A stretch of 64,000 nucleotides of DNA, taken from NCBI GenBank assembly GCA_963995505.1, contig OZ023190.1:16610092-16674091 (forward strand), read 5' to 3'. The position numbers were made by a program, and so were the translations under genes. This DNA comes from Hypericum androsaemum (lineage: Eukaryota > Streptophyta > Magnoliopsida > Malpighiales > Hypericaceae). This document shows, piece by piece, positions 1 to 13,209 of the stretch. Under the pieces are notes generated by a model that was given only the letters and a program-made list of their open reading frames with translations, was not told where the DNA came from and did no database searches. Within the stretch, counting starts at the first letter, position 1, and each line of letters opens with the position of its first letter.

Positions 1-346
1 AAACCCATTTGGTTTCTGTATAGTCAATTTTGAAATCAGGATAGATAATTGCAAGGCGGGGGCCAGAAATTGGATCTCATCTCGTCTTAAATATAGGAAA
101 AACTTCACTTTAATTCTGTGTAATTTAACCGTTTGATACTTACAAACTTAATAGGAAAAAACATATTAAACAGGTTCCTGAGATTTCTAAAAGATCTCAC
201 ATGTAATTTTTCCCTGCCCAAAATTAAAACTACATCGTTTCATGTCCACATAGCACACTGATTTGGCAAAAAGCTTATCTCGTTGGCCCTGACTTGTCTT
301 AGATATAAATTTCAAAACAATACCAATTTTGTTAAAATATTTCAAA

Positions 347-965
347 GAGAAAAGTCCACTTTAGTACCCTGTGGTATCGCTCAAAATCACTTTAGTACCC
401 TGTGGTAAAAAACTGACCAATCGAATCATACTTATTCCAATTAACATCAAAAAGGTCCTCGGGCAGCTGCCCAGAGCCGCCCGGACCCGCCCGAACGCTG
501 CCCGGACTACGTGGCCAGCCACGTGGAGGAGGATGAGGAGGAGGAGGAGGAGAAGAGGAGGAGGACGAAGTGGAGGAGGAGGAGGAGGACGAAGTAGAGG
601 GGGAGGAGGACGAAGTGGAGGAGGAGGAGGAGGACGAAGTGGAGGAGGAGGCGGAGGAGGAGGAGGAGGACGAAGTGGAGGAGGAGGCGGAGGAGGAGGA
701 GGAGGACGAAGTGGAGGCAGAGGAGGAGGAGGAGGAGGAGAGGAAGAGAGGGAAGAAGATGGTTGTCCACGTGGCGCCACGTCATCAAGTTTTGGTGACG
801 TGGCTGGCCACGTAGTCCGGGCAGCATTCGGGCGGGTCTGGGCAGCTGCTCGAGAACCTTTTTGATGTTAATTGGAATAAGTATGACTCGATTGGTCGAT
901 TTTTTACCACAGAGTACTAAAGTAATTTTGAGCGATACCACAGGGTACTAAAGTGGACTTTTCCC
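347..965. mobile_element. Non-autonomous Mutator-like TIR element with purine-rich core
   Basis: Long inverted repeats of roughly 150 bp begin GAGAAAAGTCCACTTTAGTA on the left and read GGGAAAAGTCCACTTTAGTA on the complement of the right end. The direct repeat TATTTCAAA flanks the element at 338-346 and 966-974. A 9 bp target duplication with long TIRs is the hallmark of Mutator-like elements. The centre (about 525-750) is a GAGGAGGAGGACGAAGTG-type tandem repeat, which gives long open frames on both strands that are low-complexity and not genes. No transposase is present, so this is a non-autonomous (MITE-like) member. A relative lies at about 1165-2277. Confidence 0.8.
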
Positions 966-1164
966 TATTTCAAAAGCAACATCTCCTTCCTCCAAGCAAA
1001 ACGGTTTTCTCTCACCTCCCACCACAACCGTGCAATTAACAACCTTGTTCACGTCTTCTCGCTGTTTCCAAACTCAAAAAGCTTCTCTCTTTCCAGCGGT
1101 TAATAAGAATCCACAAGTACCAAACTCAACAACCCATTTGGGACTCTCAAATTGAATCCGCCAT

Positions 1165-2277
1165 AAAAAAATGTCAATTTTAGTACTTTGTGGTATAGCT
1201 CAAAATTATTTTAGTACCATGTGGTAAAAAATTGACCAATCGAGTCATACTTATTCTAATTAACATTAAAAAGGTCCACAGACAGTTGCCCCGACCCGCC
1301 CGAACCCTGCTCGGCAATATGAAACAGCCACATCAGCCAGATCACTCCCGACTCGACACTTTCTGTGAGTGTTTTTTTTATAAAATCTTCGACGGTTTAA
1401 ATCTCTCTCCACTCTCTATGGACACTCGAAACCCGAACCCGAACAACCCACCGCCTTCCATGCGGGTTCTTACCCGCCCGCCGGCGAGCCCAACTTTTCC
1501 ACCAGTCGCCCTGTCGGATCCCCGCCAACCTGACGGGGTGGTGGTTGTGGGCTTCGTCTCCCGGAGCACCGAGGCGTCCTCCCAGCTCCTCCCGCCACCA
1601 CCGTGCAACAACAACAACTTCCATCTCCCCCACCTCCTTGGTCGCCTCTCCTTCCTCCGCTCCTCCCGCTGCCGTTAATCGCCACCGAGGAAAGAGGGAA
1701 GAGAGAAAAAAGGCATCCCCCAGTGGGAAAGGCGAGTCTGTTATCCTCAGCTGCCTCACCGCCGGGCTCCTCCCGAACCCGAGAAGGTACAGGCATGGCT
1801 CCACCGACTCCTTCAGCATCTCTAACGCCAGCTTCACGGCGTTAACCATGGCTGCGGCTTCGTCATGGATGGCTTTACTTGCGATCTTGTAGCCTCGTTT
1901 AAGAAGCAAGCTTAGGTGGAGATGGAGTTTGCTCTTGGAATGATAAATCAGAAGAAAGGGAAGGATGGTGGGAGTGGGGTTGGATTTTTCTTCGGATGTT
2001 TGATTTTGGAAAAATGGGTTCTTCTTAATTTGTGTTCAGAAGAAGAAGAAGAAGAGAGGGGAAGGAGGGGAGAGAGAACATACACGTAGCGCCACGTCAT
2101 CAACAAATGCTGATGTAGCTGTTCCACATGGCCGGGCAGGGTTCGGGCAGGTCCGGGCAGCTGCATGTTCACCTTTTTTATGTTAATTGTAATAAGTATG
2201 ACTCGATTGATCAATTTTTTATCACATGATACTAAAATAATTTTGGACTATTAAAAATACTAAAGTATACTTTTTCC
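1165..2277. mobile_element. Mutator-like TIR element with GC-rich cargo (Pack-MULE candidate)
   Basis: Both ends are clearly related to the termini of the 347-965 element: TTTTAGTACTTTGTGGTATAGC on the left, and at the right CGGGCAG, TTAATTGTAATAAGTATGACTCGATTGATC and TACTAAAGTA. Between them lies about 700 bp of unrelated, GC-rich sequence (about 1380-2080) that is open over 170 codons on the minus strand (1397-1909). I do not recognise that reading frame. Gene-like cargo between MULE ends suggests a captured host fragment, but no parent gene can be named. Flanking target duplication is obscured by A-runs on both sides. Confidence 0.65.
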
Positions 2278-2936
2278 TAAAAAATCCAATCTTACTGCAA
2301 AATTTACATAAAAAATTCGGCCACTTCACAGCTCATCAACCAACCCAAATCAAAAAGCTTTCAACAATCAGAAAAGAGCAAGACACGAGCGAAAGTGAAG
2401 TGGAAAGGTTGTACCTTTGACCACCCACTATTACGAAATATTCTAGGACAAAAGGCATAATATAGGTTTCAAGTGGTGGAGGGAGATCGGACAATGTAAG
2501 TTTTTTTACTGAGATAATTTTTCCTTAGTTAAATTTTTTTTCCGGTTTTTGGAGCAGGTGGGAGGCGAGAGAGTGATGTTGTTTGGAGGAAAGAGAGCGT
2601 GTTTTGAAAAAATATTAATGAAGTTGGAATTAAATTAAAATTTTCTTTCAAGACATGTCAGCAATAAGGGGATAAATTTTTTTCCTAATTGGCATGCTTT
2701 CTAGATATTAAAACGACGTAGTTTTGATTTCGGATAGGAGGAGCTGCCCGTGATGGGACCCCTTTAATACGTTTTTTTACCATAGGGTTGTAAGTGTCAA
2801 ACGCCAAACTAGAGGACACTAAAATGAAGTTTTTCTGAAGTATATAAATGCATCAGGTAGAAATCAAAATCATCAATGTCTAGGCCGAGCCCAGGCCCGT
2901 TTTCCATAGAGCCAACAAGGGATCATGGGCTCAGTG

Positions 2937-3241
2937 GGGGTGGGATTGGGTACGGAATGCCCCCATCCCAAACGGTTTGGAGTGAAGGTACGTAGAGACT
3001 TTTTTGTTAAAATGTAGAAATACAGGGATCAAAATGAAAAAAACCACACGTATCAGTATCGTAAACAGGACATGCCACTGTCGCAAACACGGAAAATACA
3101 CTAGCCAATATCACATAGCGGGACATGCCGGTATCACATAACAGGGCATGTCAGTATCACATAACGAGGGATGCCAACGCGGTCCCCTTCACTCCAAACC
3201 GTTCAGAATAATTTCTTTCACTCCGTATCCAATCTAAAGTC
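2937..3241. mobile_element. MITE, Mutator-like, family with second copy at 45.6 kb
   Basis: The 9 bp direct repeat GGCTCAGTG lies at 2928-2936 and 3242-3250. Between them the ends are inverted repeats: ATTGGGTACGGAATG... AAACGGTTTGGAGTGAAGG on the left, and the complement of the right end reads ATTGGATACGGAGTGAAAG... AACGGTTTGGAGTGAAGG. The interior has short degenerate repeats of the form TATCACATAACRGGRCATGYC. It codes for nothing. The element at 45623-45898 shares both the ends and the ATGCC-type internal repeats. Confidence 0.75.
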
Positions 3242-3250
3242 GGCTCAGTG

Positions 3251-4730
3251 ACATGCAGTTTGCTTAGTTTTGCGTGCTTCTTTTAGAAAATGGGACAAGG
3301 TCTTGCTTTTTTGTAATCCTATCTGTTTCCTACAAAGAAGAAAGAAACCGACTTTACGTGAATTCCCCGCCAGGTGGGCCCGGTCTAGACGTTGGTTCCG
3401 CACAAGTATGCTTAGTTGACGTCCTTGCTTATGTCATGGTCTAGCTCAGATTAGATGGGTTAAGTCGTATACCAATAATACTCATTACTGGTCCAAATCC
3501 TGCAATAATTAAAAAATCATCTTGGGTACAAAACCAACTAGTAAATATTCGGGAATGAAAGTTACAAACATCAATTCTAACATCGTATCAGAACATAATG
3601 ATCTTGAAGTATATTGAAGTATTTGCATAATCTCTATTTTGTCACATATTACTAAAGTCAAAATTTTAATAAATTTTGAATAGACTTTGATTGAGGAGAA
3701 TTGATTATAAATATGAAAAATTATCAATTTTTTATCTTAAATTTTTTGATTAGATATAAAGATTTTAATATGGTATCAGTGATAATTACTTCTTTGAAAC
3801 ACTAAGTATGTTACTAACTTAAATTTTTTAATGAAATAGGATGATCCTAACAATGTTACCAACCTCTGCAAATTCGCTTATCTCTGCTCGTGACTTGGAA
3901 AATCCTTGAAACTAAAATGCTGTCATTCTATTTCTTGCCGAACCCATTATAGTCAAATCAGCCAAAAGTTGATAATGAAGTCGAATGTCACCGTAGAAGC
4001 TGACAAAATCAGTTAAGGAAGAGGGAGACGGGTAAACGAATTGAAAATACTTGCTTCCCCATGAGCAATTCGAGACTAAACCTAATTGACCAGAGCTAAC
4101 GCTAAATAATTGCCATCTAACTAACACCTATCTACAAGACAACGACGAGTACAGATAACTCCGAAAGTTACAAAATCTACTGGTTAACTAAACTTACCTA
4201 CAAATCAACAATCATCTTAGTTGTGTTAAATTTTTATTAGATAATAAAAAGAGTTGGTCCAATGAAGAGTTCTTGGATTCAAGTTGTAGAGTTGTCTGTA
4301 ATTACATTTCGACAATGTTCGACTTTAGATATCAATTGATTCATAGAAATACTTTATAAGAGAGATTTGACTCTAAAAAAGTAATATTTGGCTTGATCAT
4401 GAATACTCAGTCAAATAATGATATTCGGATAATCAATAATATCATAAAAAAATTAGTCTACTAATATTTATTTAGATCAATTCATGAGCGATTTATTCTA
4501 ATTTAATCAGTTCTCGAGTTCTGAATTCTTAAGAATATATCACTCTTAAATATTTGTTAAAAATTTTTAAAACATTTTAAAAAATTTACCGGCCTCTAAC
4601 TTGATTAGTTTGTTAATCTCTTTAGCTACTGTAATCTCGCTCCAGCTACAGCCTACAAAGATCTTTCAAATATCCTCGGGATAAATACTGACGCGTGTCC
4701 TTCCAAACGAACAACTCCGGTTTCTTCTTT
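3251..4730. other. AT-rich intergenic region
   Basis: I see no gene or recognisable repeat here. Short open frames on the minus strand (for example 3509-3727 and 3912-4127) have no family motifs and look like chance. The right-hand end leads into the promoter of the VQ gene. Confidence 0.5.
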
Positions 4731-4737
4731 CTCATTC

Positions 4738-4947
4738 CCTATTTAACTTTTTTCTCTCCCCCCTCTCCTCTCCTCTCCATTTATCATAACACCTAAAGCA
4801 AAAGCCAACTCGTTTAAAAAAAAGAAGAAGCAAAACCCAACAAAAGAACCGGTCGGTGGTTAGAACTTAGAGAGAGAGAGAGAGAGTCAAGACTAAGTCA
4901 ACCCACTTCCATAGGAATATTCCAGTAAGAAGATACCCTTCCGGTGG
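4738..4947 (+). promoter_or_regulatory. Core promoter and 5' leader of the VQ gene
   Basis: A TATTTAA box (about 4739-4745) is followed by a CT-rich stretch and, close to the start codon, an (AG)n run at about 4867-4889. This matches the usual spacing of a plant TATA box, pyrimidine-rich start region and short leader. The exact transcription start is inferred, not seen. Confidence 0.4.
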
Positions 4948-5559
4948 ATGGCATCCTTGGACGACTTGGACGCGTGGATGAGCGGACGACCGGACGCTGA
5001 CGCGTACGTCACAAAAGCCCTCCAGATGTCGTTCACCGACGACAGCAGGAGCAACCACACCGCCACCACCCAGATGACGTCACCTGATGTTAGTATCTTT
5101 AACTTGGTTAACTTCCCGGGCTCCGAGACTTCCGTACCGCCGAAAGCGGAACGCCACGTGGAAGTGGGGAGGCCCGCAGGCGGGGTGTCGAAACGGCGGA
5201 AGCCGCGGGCGTCGAAGAAGCGGAGCCAGACGACGTTTATAGCGGCGGATCCGGCCAACTTCAGGCAGATGGTGCAGCAGGTCACCGGGGTTAGGGTGGT
5301 CGGCGGCGACTGGGGGGCCCCACCGGTTGTGGTCAAGCCAGCGCCCCAGAGGCCGCCCGGTGGACTGCCGACGCTCGACACGTCGTCGTTTCTGTTTGGT
5401 GATCATCTCCACCACGGGCCCTACCCAGTCCACGTGGCGCACCAGCAGCAAGAGGAGGGGCACGCACCCGCTGATGGGTCTATTGGGCCTGGAGGGTATA
5501 ATGGTCTCGAGGCCTTCTCTGGCTTTCCCACTCTGGATTCGTGGAAAGTTATAATATGA
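4948..5559 (+). CDS. VQ motif-containing protein
   Basis: This intronless gene codes for 203 residues. The VQ core FRQMVQQVTG is at about residues 105-114 and matches the family signature FxxxVQxxTG. It is preceded by a basic stretch KRRKPRASKKR (about 82-92) that can serve as a nuclear signal, and by the TTFIAADPANF segment that commonly leads into the core. VQ proteins are small nuclear cofactors that bind WRKY factors (and some MAP kinases) and modulate defence and development; this role is family knowledge, not shown here. The first ATG after the leader is used, and the length and lack of introns are typical. The C-terminal part is rich in Pro, Gly and His, with no other domain. Which VQ subgroup it belongs to is not decided. 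Confidence 0.9.
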   Translation: MASLDDLDAWMSGRPDADAYVTKALQMSFTDDSRSNHTATTQMTSPDVSIFNLVNFPGSETSVPPKAERHVEVGRPAGGVSKRRKPRASKKRSQTTFIAADPANFRQMVQQVTGVRVVGGDWGAPPVVVKPAPQRPPGGLPTLDTSSFLFGDHLHHGPYPVHVAHQQQEEGHAPADGSIGPGGYNGLEAFSGFPTLDSWKVII

Positions 5560-5620
5560 TTTTATATGGAACGATCCTAGTTTGTTCCTATTGTATCGTT
5601 TGTGGTCCTTCTTTTGGGGT

Positions 5621-6197
5621 TTAGGTGCTTGTAGATTTGTAAGGGGGGAGGGATATCTTGGTTCATAGTTTATGAGAACCGATGCTTTTTAGATGTAAAA
5701 TCTTGCCGATTAGTTTTGTTCTGTTAAAAATCCGATACGAAGAAATTTGCCATTTGATGACCAAGATGTTTTTCAGATGTAACATCTTGATGTTTGGTTT
5801 TGTTGCGTTAGAATTTGATACGATCGCAACTTCGCGAGGGTGAGTTTACTCCAAAAATCCGTCCTCGGTTAGGATTATAGATTGCAATTCGCCTGCATGA
5901 AGTAGGAATCGCTAATAATCGCCGGTCAGTCATACGGCGGTGGATGTGTTCCCAGGCCTTGTACACATCGTTTGTCACAAGGGAGTTGACCATGCTTGAA
6001 GTCCTTACCTTAACCGCAAGGAGAGAAATGCCGAAGGTTTGTCTAGTGATTAAAGTGAAGAAATTTGGGTTTAGCCATTTAGGTGCTTGTAGCTTTGCAT
6101 GAGCTTGGTTGATAGTTTATGGGAACCAATGTTTTTTAGATGTAAAATCTGGCCGTTTAGTTTTGTTGCGTTTAAATTCGATACGAAGAAATTTGCC
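5621..6197 (+). repeat. Partial direct repeats of the VQ 3' flank around the plastid insert
   Basis: A segment of about 130 bp at 5621-5751 (TTAGGTGCTTGTAG... GATACGAAGAAATTTGCC) recurs in diverged form at 6079-6197. A third, shorter copy (about 5772-5825, TTCAGATGTAACATCTTG... GATACGATC) directly precedes the plastid rRNA fragment. The plastid piece therefore sits between copies of the gene's own downstream sequence, as expected if insertion was accompanied by local duplication. Confidence 0.7.
5825..6060 (+). pseudogene. Nuclear copy of plastid 16S rRNA 3' region (NUPT), decayed
   Basis: The sequence follows the 3' part of a plastid 16S rRNA gene without gaps I can detect. It includes GCGAGGGTGAG, CGTCCTC, CGCCTGCATGAAG, AATCGCCGGTCAG, CATACGGCGGTG, GGCCTTGTACACA, CCTTACCTTAACCGCAAGGA and ATGCCGAAGG. 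Many positions differ, nearly all as C-to-T or G-to-A, for example ACACCGCCCGTC appearing as ACATCGTTTGTC. That pattern is known for methylated organelle DNA ageing in plant nuclei. It cannot act as rRNA. I compared it with the plastid gene from memory; a mitochondrial or bacterial source is less likely. Confidence 0.85.
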
Positions 6198-6757
6198 TAT
6201 TGTGCCTGACCTCACGACGACTAAGCAGTCCAGTTGGAGCCGAAATACCGAATGGTTTCGAAAACAGAAAATACTTCAAGGTTTGTGATTCATAAATGTT
6301 TCAGACTTGCCAGATGAGGAAAATGATTTGAGAAACATCTTGCACAAGAATGTAAGAACAATTTCGGCCCACACCTCATCAAGTCGGATAATTTCAATTC
6401 TCACTCTCCATATAAAGACTATCAGGAATTACAATGGCCAGTTATGACTTGTGACCCTTTCAGTCGAAGCAAGTTGGTCATGAAATTAGATACACTGAAC
6501 GAAAAGAATCAACCGTTACTCAGCCAGAAATTCTCAGGAAACACAACAAAAGATGGCAGGTATTCCATTTTGAACATGGTACACGGGATTCAGCTTCTCC
6601 GGCGAGTTTGCCCATGATCGTATCACCTTGAACACAAAGCCCCGAGACACGAAGCGTCCCGGGAAAACAGCTCCAACATCATCAGCCGCCCTGCAATATC
6701 TTATCCACGCATGGAGCAACTTCAATAACATCAAGGTTCAAGGGGTTGCTTTCTCAG
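6198..6757. other. Intergenic region and 3' UTR of the kinase gene
   Basis: No gene is visible. The right-hand part, next to the stop codon of the minus-strand kinase gene at 6758, is probably its 3' untranslated region. The left part follows the duplicated VQ downstream segment. Confidence 0.4.
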
Positions 6758-10171
<3,414 letters not shown>

Positions 10172-10381
10172 CCCCAAACTCAAAATGAAACACTAAATTC
10201 CTAACAAAAAGACATCGAAACCCTAGAAACCGCCGAAACCCTAACTGGAAGAATACGAAAGAAGAAATTAGAGAACAAAAAACGAATCCCTAAGAATCAA
10301 CCAACCAATGCCGAGGCCGAGAACAAAAGTAACACGACACTATTATTAAAGCAACCGAATCGAATTATGGAAAGGCTCTTT

Positions 10382-10658
10382 AGTTCCTTTCCTTTGTTTT
10401 CTAATTTTAATTTTATCTCGGAATAAATGAAACGGAGGGGGACAAAAGGGAATGGGGAAGGAAACGGTTTCCTTAATCTAGGGTTAGGTTAGGTATTACA
10501 GTGAGGAGGAAAGGAAAATAATGGAGTGGGTAAAATGAAGGAAAAATATTATAAATCGAAATTTTTCTTTTTTCTAAACATTAAACGGAGGCTTTCTTTC
10601 TGTTTCGCGAATTTGTGTGAGGGAAGAATATTGTGATTCTGTGGACCGAAAAAAAAAA
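10382..10658. other. Upstream flank of the kinase gene, no feature seen
   Basis: AT-rich sequence upstream of the casein kinase I gene. It contains TAAACGGAGGCTTTC (about 10582), which recurs in the same orientation at about 11866, just beyond the neighbouring TIR element. This suggests a direct repeat flanking that element. No coding potential is seen. Confidence 0.4.
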
Positions 10659-11793
10659 GGCAAATTACGCTTACATCCCTGTAATTTAGTTTTTCTTCCT
10701 CTTTGGTCCTTAGGTTTCCAAAATATATGTTGTTATTCCCCGTGTTTGATTTTAGATACTCACGGGTCCCGGCCGACGTCAGCAACTTTTTTTTCATTTT
10801 TATCATTGAAATGACAAAAATACCCTTTTAAAAAAACTACTCCTCCTTCTTCAATGGCTGACCTGTAGACATCTTCATCAATTTTCAAATACCAAACCCA
10901 GAAAAATAAAAACGGCGAACAAAAACCTCAACAGGAACACTTCATCGACAACCCCAAGAAGAAGATGCCCAAGAACCCCATGTGCAACTAAACCGTAAAC
11001 TCAACTAATGAACAATAGATTCAATCAACAAGACCCTAATTGGAAAACAGTTCGAAGCACAACTGACAAATTCAATTAATCGAAAAATTGTTGGATCCGG
11101 GGGTTCGAGAGTCTTTAATTAATTCTAGGATTTTTGCTTTGTCCCAAAACAGAGAACAATGAGAAGGAGAACCCAGATCTGGGGGAGCGGGAGCTGTTAA
11201 ACACTTGAACTCACTTGGGCAAGTCCACCCTTTCTTTGGGCCCATTTCCGTTGAATTAGAACACCCCAAGATCTCAACTTGTAAGATCCCAGGAGAGAGA
11301 GAGAGAGATCTTGTTTCGCTGGAAAGTTTCAATCTTTGGGATGATGTCGAGCTCAATTTTGAAGTTGGTACTGGTTATAAAGTTGGGCTCTTTCAGTTTT
11401 TGGGTTGCTTTGCATTTTCTCTCGGAATGATTTGATCTGTAGTTTTAATTATTTTTTTAAATTGCTTTTTTTGCACTTGGGTTGAGTATTTGGAGCTTAG
11501 AATGAGAGAGATTATTCTTGGACTTGTTTAGTGTAGTACCATTTTGAAAGTTAGGATTGAGTTATTCTTGTTGTTTGAATGTTGAAGATGGTGTTTGAAG
11601 GTTGAAGATAATAAATTTTTATTTTTTTCTTTTAAGGGTATATGCGTAAAAAATAAAAAAAGATCGATGACGTTATTGAAGGACCTGAGAGTTTCTAAAC
11701 CCAAATACGGGGGACAACAACATGAATTTTAGAAACGCAGGAATCCGAGAAGGAAGAAAACCAAACTACAAAGATGTGAGCGTAATTTGGTCT
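10659..11793. mobile_element. TIR element of about 1.1 kb without transposase
   Basis: The left end GCAAATTACGCTTACATCCCT (10660 onward) is matched by the complement of the right end CCAAATTACGCTCACATCTTT. The similarity runs about 150-170 bp inward (10659-10830 against 11636-11793), including TGTTGTTATTCCCCGT / TGTTGTCCCCCGTATT. A target duplication is not resolved because the flanks are A-rich. The interior holds short open frames (such as 11205-11435) with no recognised domain. Long inverted repeats and lack of a transposase fit a non-autonomous Mutator-like element. Confidence 0.65.
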
Positions 11794-12620
11794 TAAAAAT
11801 TAACTTTGGCGAAACTACCATATTAATAATAACATTAATAAAATTTTCTTTTTTCTTCCTAAAGATTAAACGGAGGCTTTCCTCAATTTTTCTCTTTCCC
11901 ATTTCAATATATTTTAATTTTTCTCTTCCACTCCCAATTTCAGTTGATGGAATATAAAACGTCAATAATCTTACATATATGTATACAAATTTAAAATTAA
12001 AATGAGATGTCTCTGATTACAGTAAATAGTGTTTTAAATACAATTAATATAGTTTATTCTTATTATCAAGTTTTTGTATTTCTGAGCGCAATAAAATTTT
12101 AATTTCTTTGCGGTAATAGATTTTTAATTCCCACATGGTGTATATAGCGCAATAAAACAGCTGGCGTGATCTAATATTAATTAACATAAATGCATAAAAT
12201 AAGTGTGTGGCCTTTTATATTAAGCTTTTGTATTAAATATCATATTCTATTTTACTTTATCTAAAGGGTGCGCACTCCTAACGCTACCAACTATCCACAT
12301 TTTTAAAATAAGTGTCGTGGAATTGGGCTGGTATTTGCAATATTGCTGCAGCGGATTTGGATATTTGTAGCGAGTTCTACTCGTGATTTAATCTGGAGTT
12401 GGGAAATGGAAAAAAAATTTCTGGAAAGGCTGTTGGATCAGACCGGATTGAGTGGGGACTAAAAATTTTTTGTCCACGGGTGGGGACTATATTCTTAACC
12501 ATTAGATTCATTTGAGTGTTCAATTTCTAAAATCTGATGGTCCAAAATCATCAGGGACATTATTGACTTTTTTACCCAAGTAAATACCAATTTCTAAAAA
12601 TAATTATCTTCCTCTCCCTT
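11794..12620. other. AT-rich region, no gene seen
   Basis: No coding region is visible. A short stretch at about 12311-12335 (GTGTCGTGGAATTGGGCTGG) resembles the very start of a LINE endonuclease reading frame (VSWN), but nothing follows it. At 12455-12575 a run with GGGGACTA repeats appears, of unknown nature. Confidence 0.35.
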
Positions 12621-12689
12621 ATCAATTCAAAAATTTTGGCCCAACCTCCCACTTTGTCCTCCCACGTTTCCCTCCCACTCTTTCATTAG

Positions 12690-12965
12690 TTTCCTTTTCC
12701 TCTCCGTCTCCTCTTCCGTGACCGCCGCCCGTCGTTGCTCACTTTCGCCTCCGTGACCGCCACCCGTCGTTGCTCGCCTTCCCCTCCGTGACCGCCACCC
12801 GTCCGTGCTCGCTTTCCCCTCCGTGGTCGTCACTACTCAGTCACGAAAATCCCTCCGTAACGGCCACCCCTTATTCTAGCGCTCCTCTCCGTGCTCGACT
12901 GCCCCTCCGTGTCCGCCATCCCTCCGTGACCGCCACCCGTCCGGATCTCTCTCTAGTGCTCCAGT
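12690..12965 (+). repeat. GC-rich degenerate tandem repeat
   Basis: The motif CCTCCGTGACCGCCACCCGT followed by CGTTGCTCGC or similar recurs about six to seven times with a period near 36-38 bp. It sits just upstream of the decayed gene at 13210 and is much richer in G+C than its surroundings. Open frames across it are repeat artefacts. Confidence 0.6.
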
Positions 12966-13209
12966 AGTCTCTTTCCTTTTTGTGGCGAGAAGCGACCCGA
13001 TTGAAGGAGCAATCTTTTTCTGCGGGCTATCCAAAGGTGTAATTTTTTCCTCCAAGTTGTGTCTCTTGTTAGCAGAGATATTGGTTTTTCCTGCTTGTCG
13101 GATTAGGGTTTACAAGCATCGAATGGTCCTCGGTTGTTCATTGGTTTATGCTCTTGTGTCCTTGTCTATTTTTTAATGTTAACACGTGATTTTATCGCAC
13201 TGTTCCGAC

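Larger units (their letters stand above)
93..2838. repeat. Possible outer TIR element enclosing two nested elements
   Basis: The sequence at about 93-165 (AAAAACTTCACTTTA... TTTGATACTTACAAACTT) is matched, imperfectly, by the reverse complement of about 2770-2838 (AAAAACTTCATTTTAGTG... TTTGACACTTACAACCCT). The two ends could be the inverted termini of one old element of about 2.7 kb into which the elements at 347-965 and about 1165-2277 later inserted. They could equally be ends of two separate relatives in opposite orientation. I saw no coding region or target duplication for it. The stretches between the nested elements (966-1164 and 2278-2769) show nothing else recognisable. Confidence 0.35.

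Noticed and set aside
361..941. Long open frames on both strands rich in Pro, Gly or Glu
   Set aside because: They are translations of a purine/pyrimidine repeat and of the inverted ends of a transposon, and are open in several frames at once.
4867..4889. (AG)n run as a specific regulatory element
   Set aside because: It is a simple repeat common in plant leaders, with no further evidence of a role.
5825..6060. Functional rRNA gene
   Set aside because: Only about 235 bp of a 1.5 kb gene remain, with many substitutions in invariant positions.
12311..12340. LINE endonuclease start
   Set aside because: The match is limited to about 20 bases and is not followed by any LINE coding sequence.
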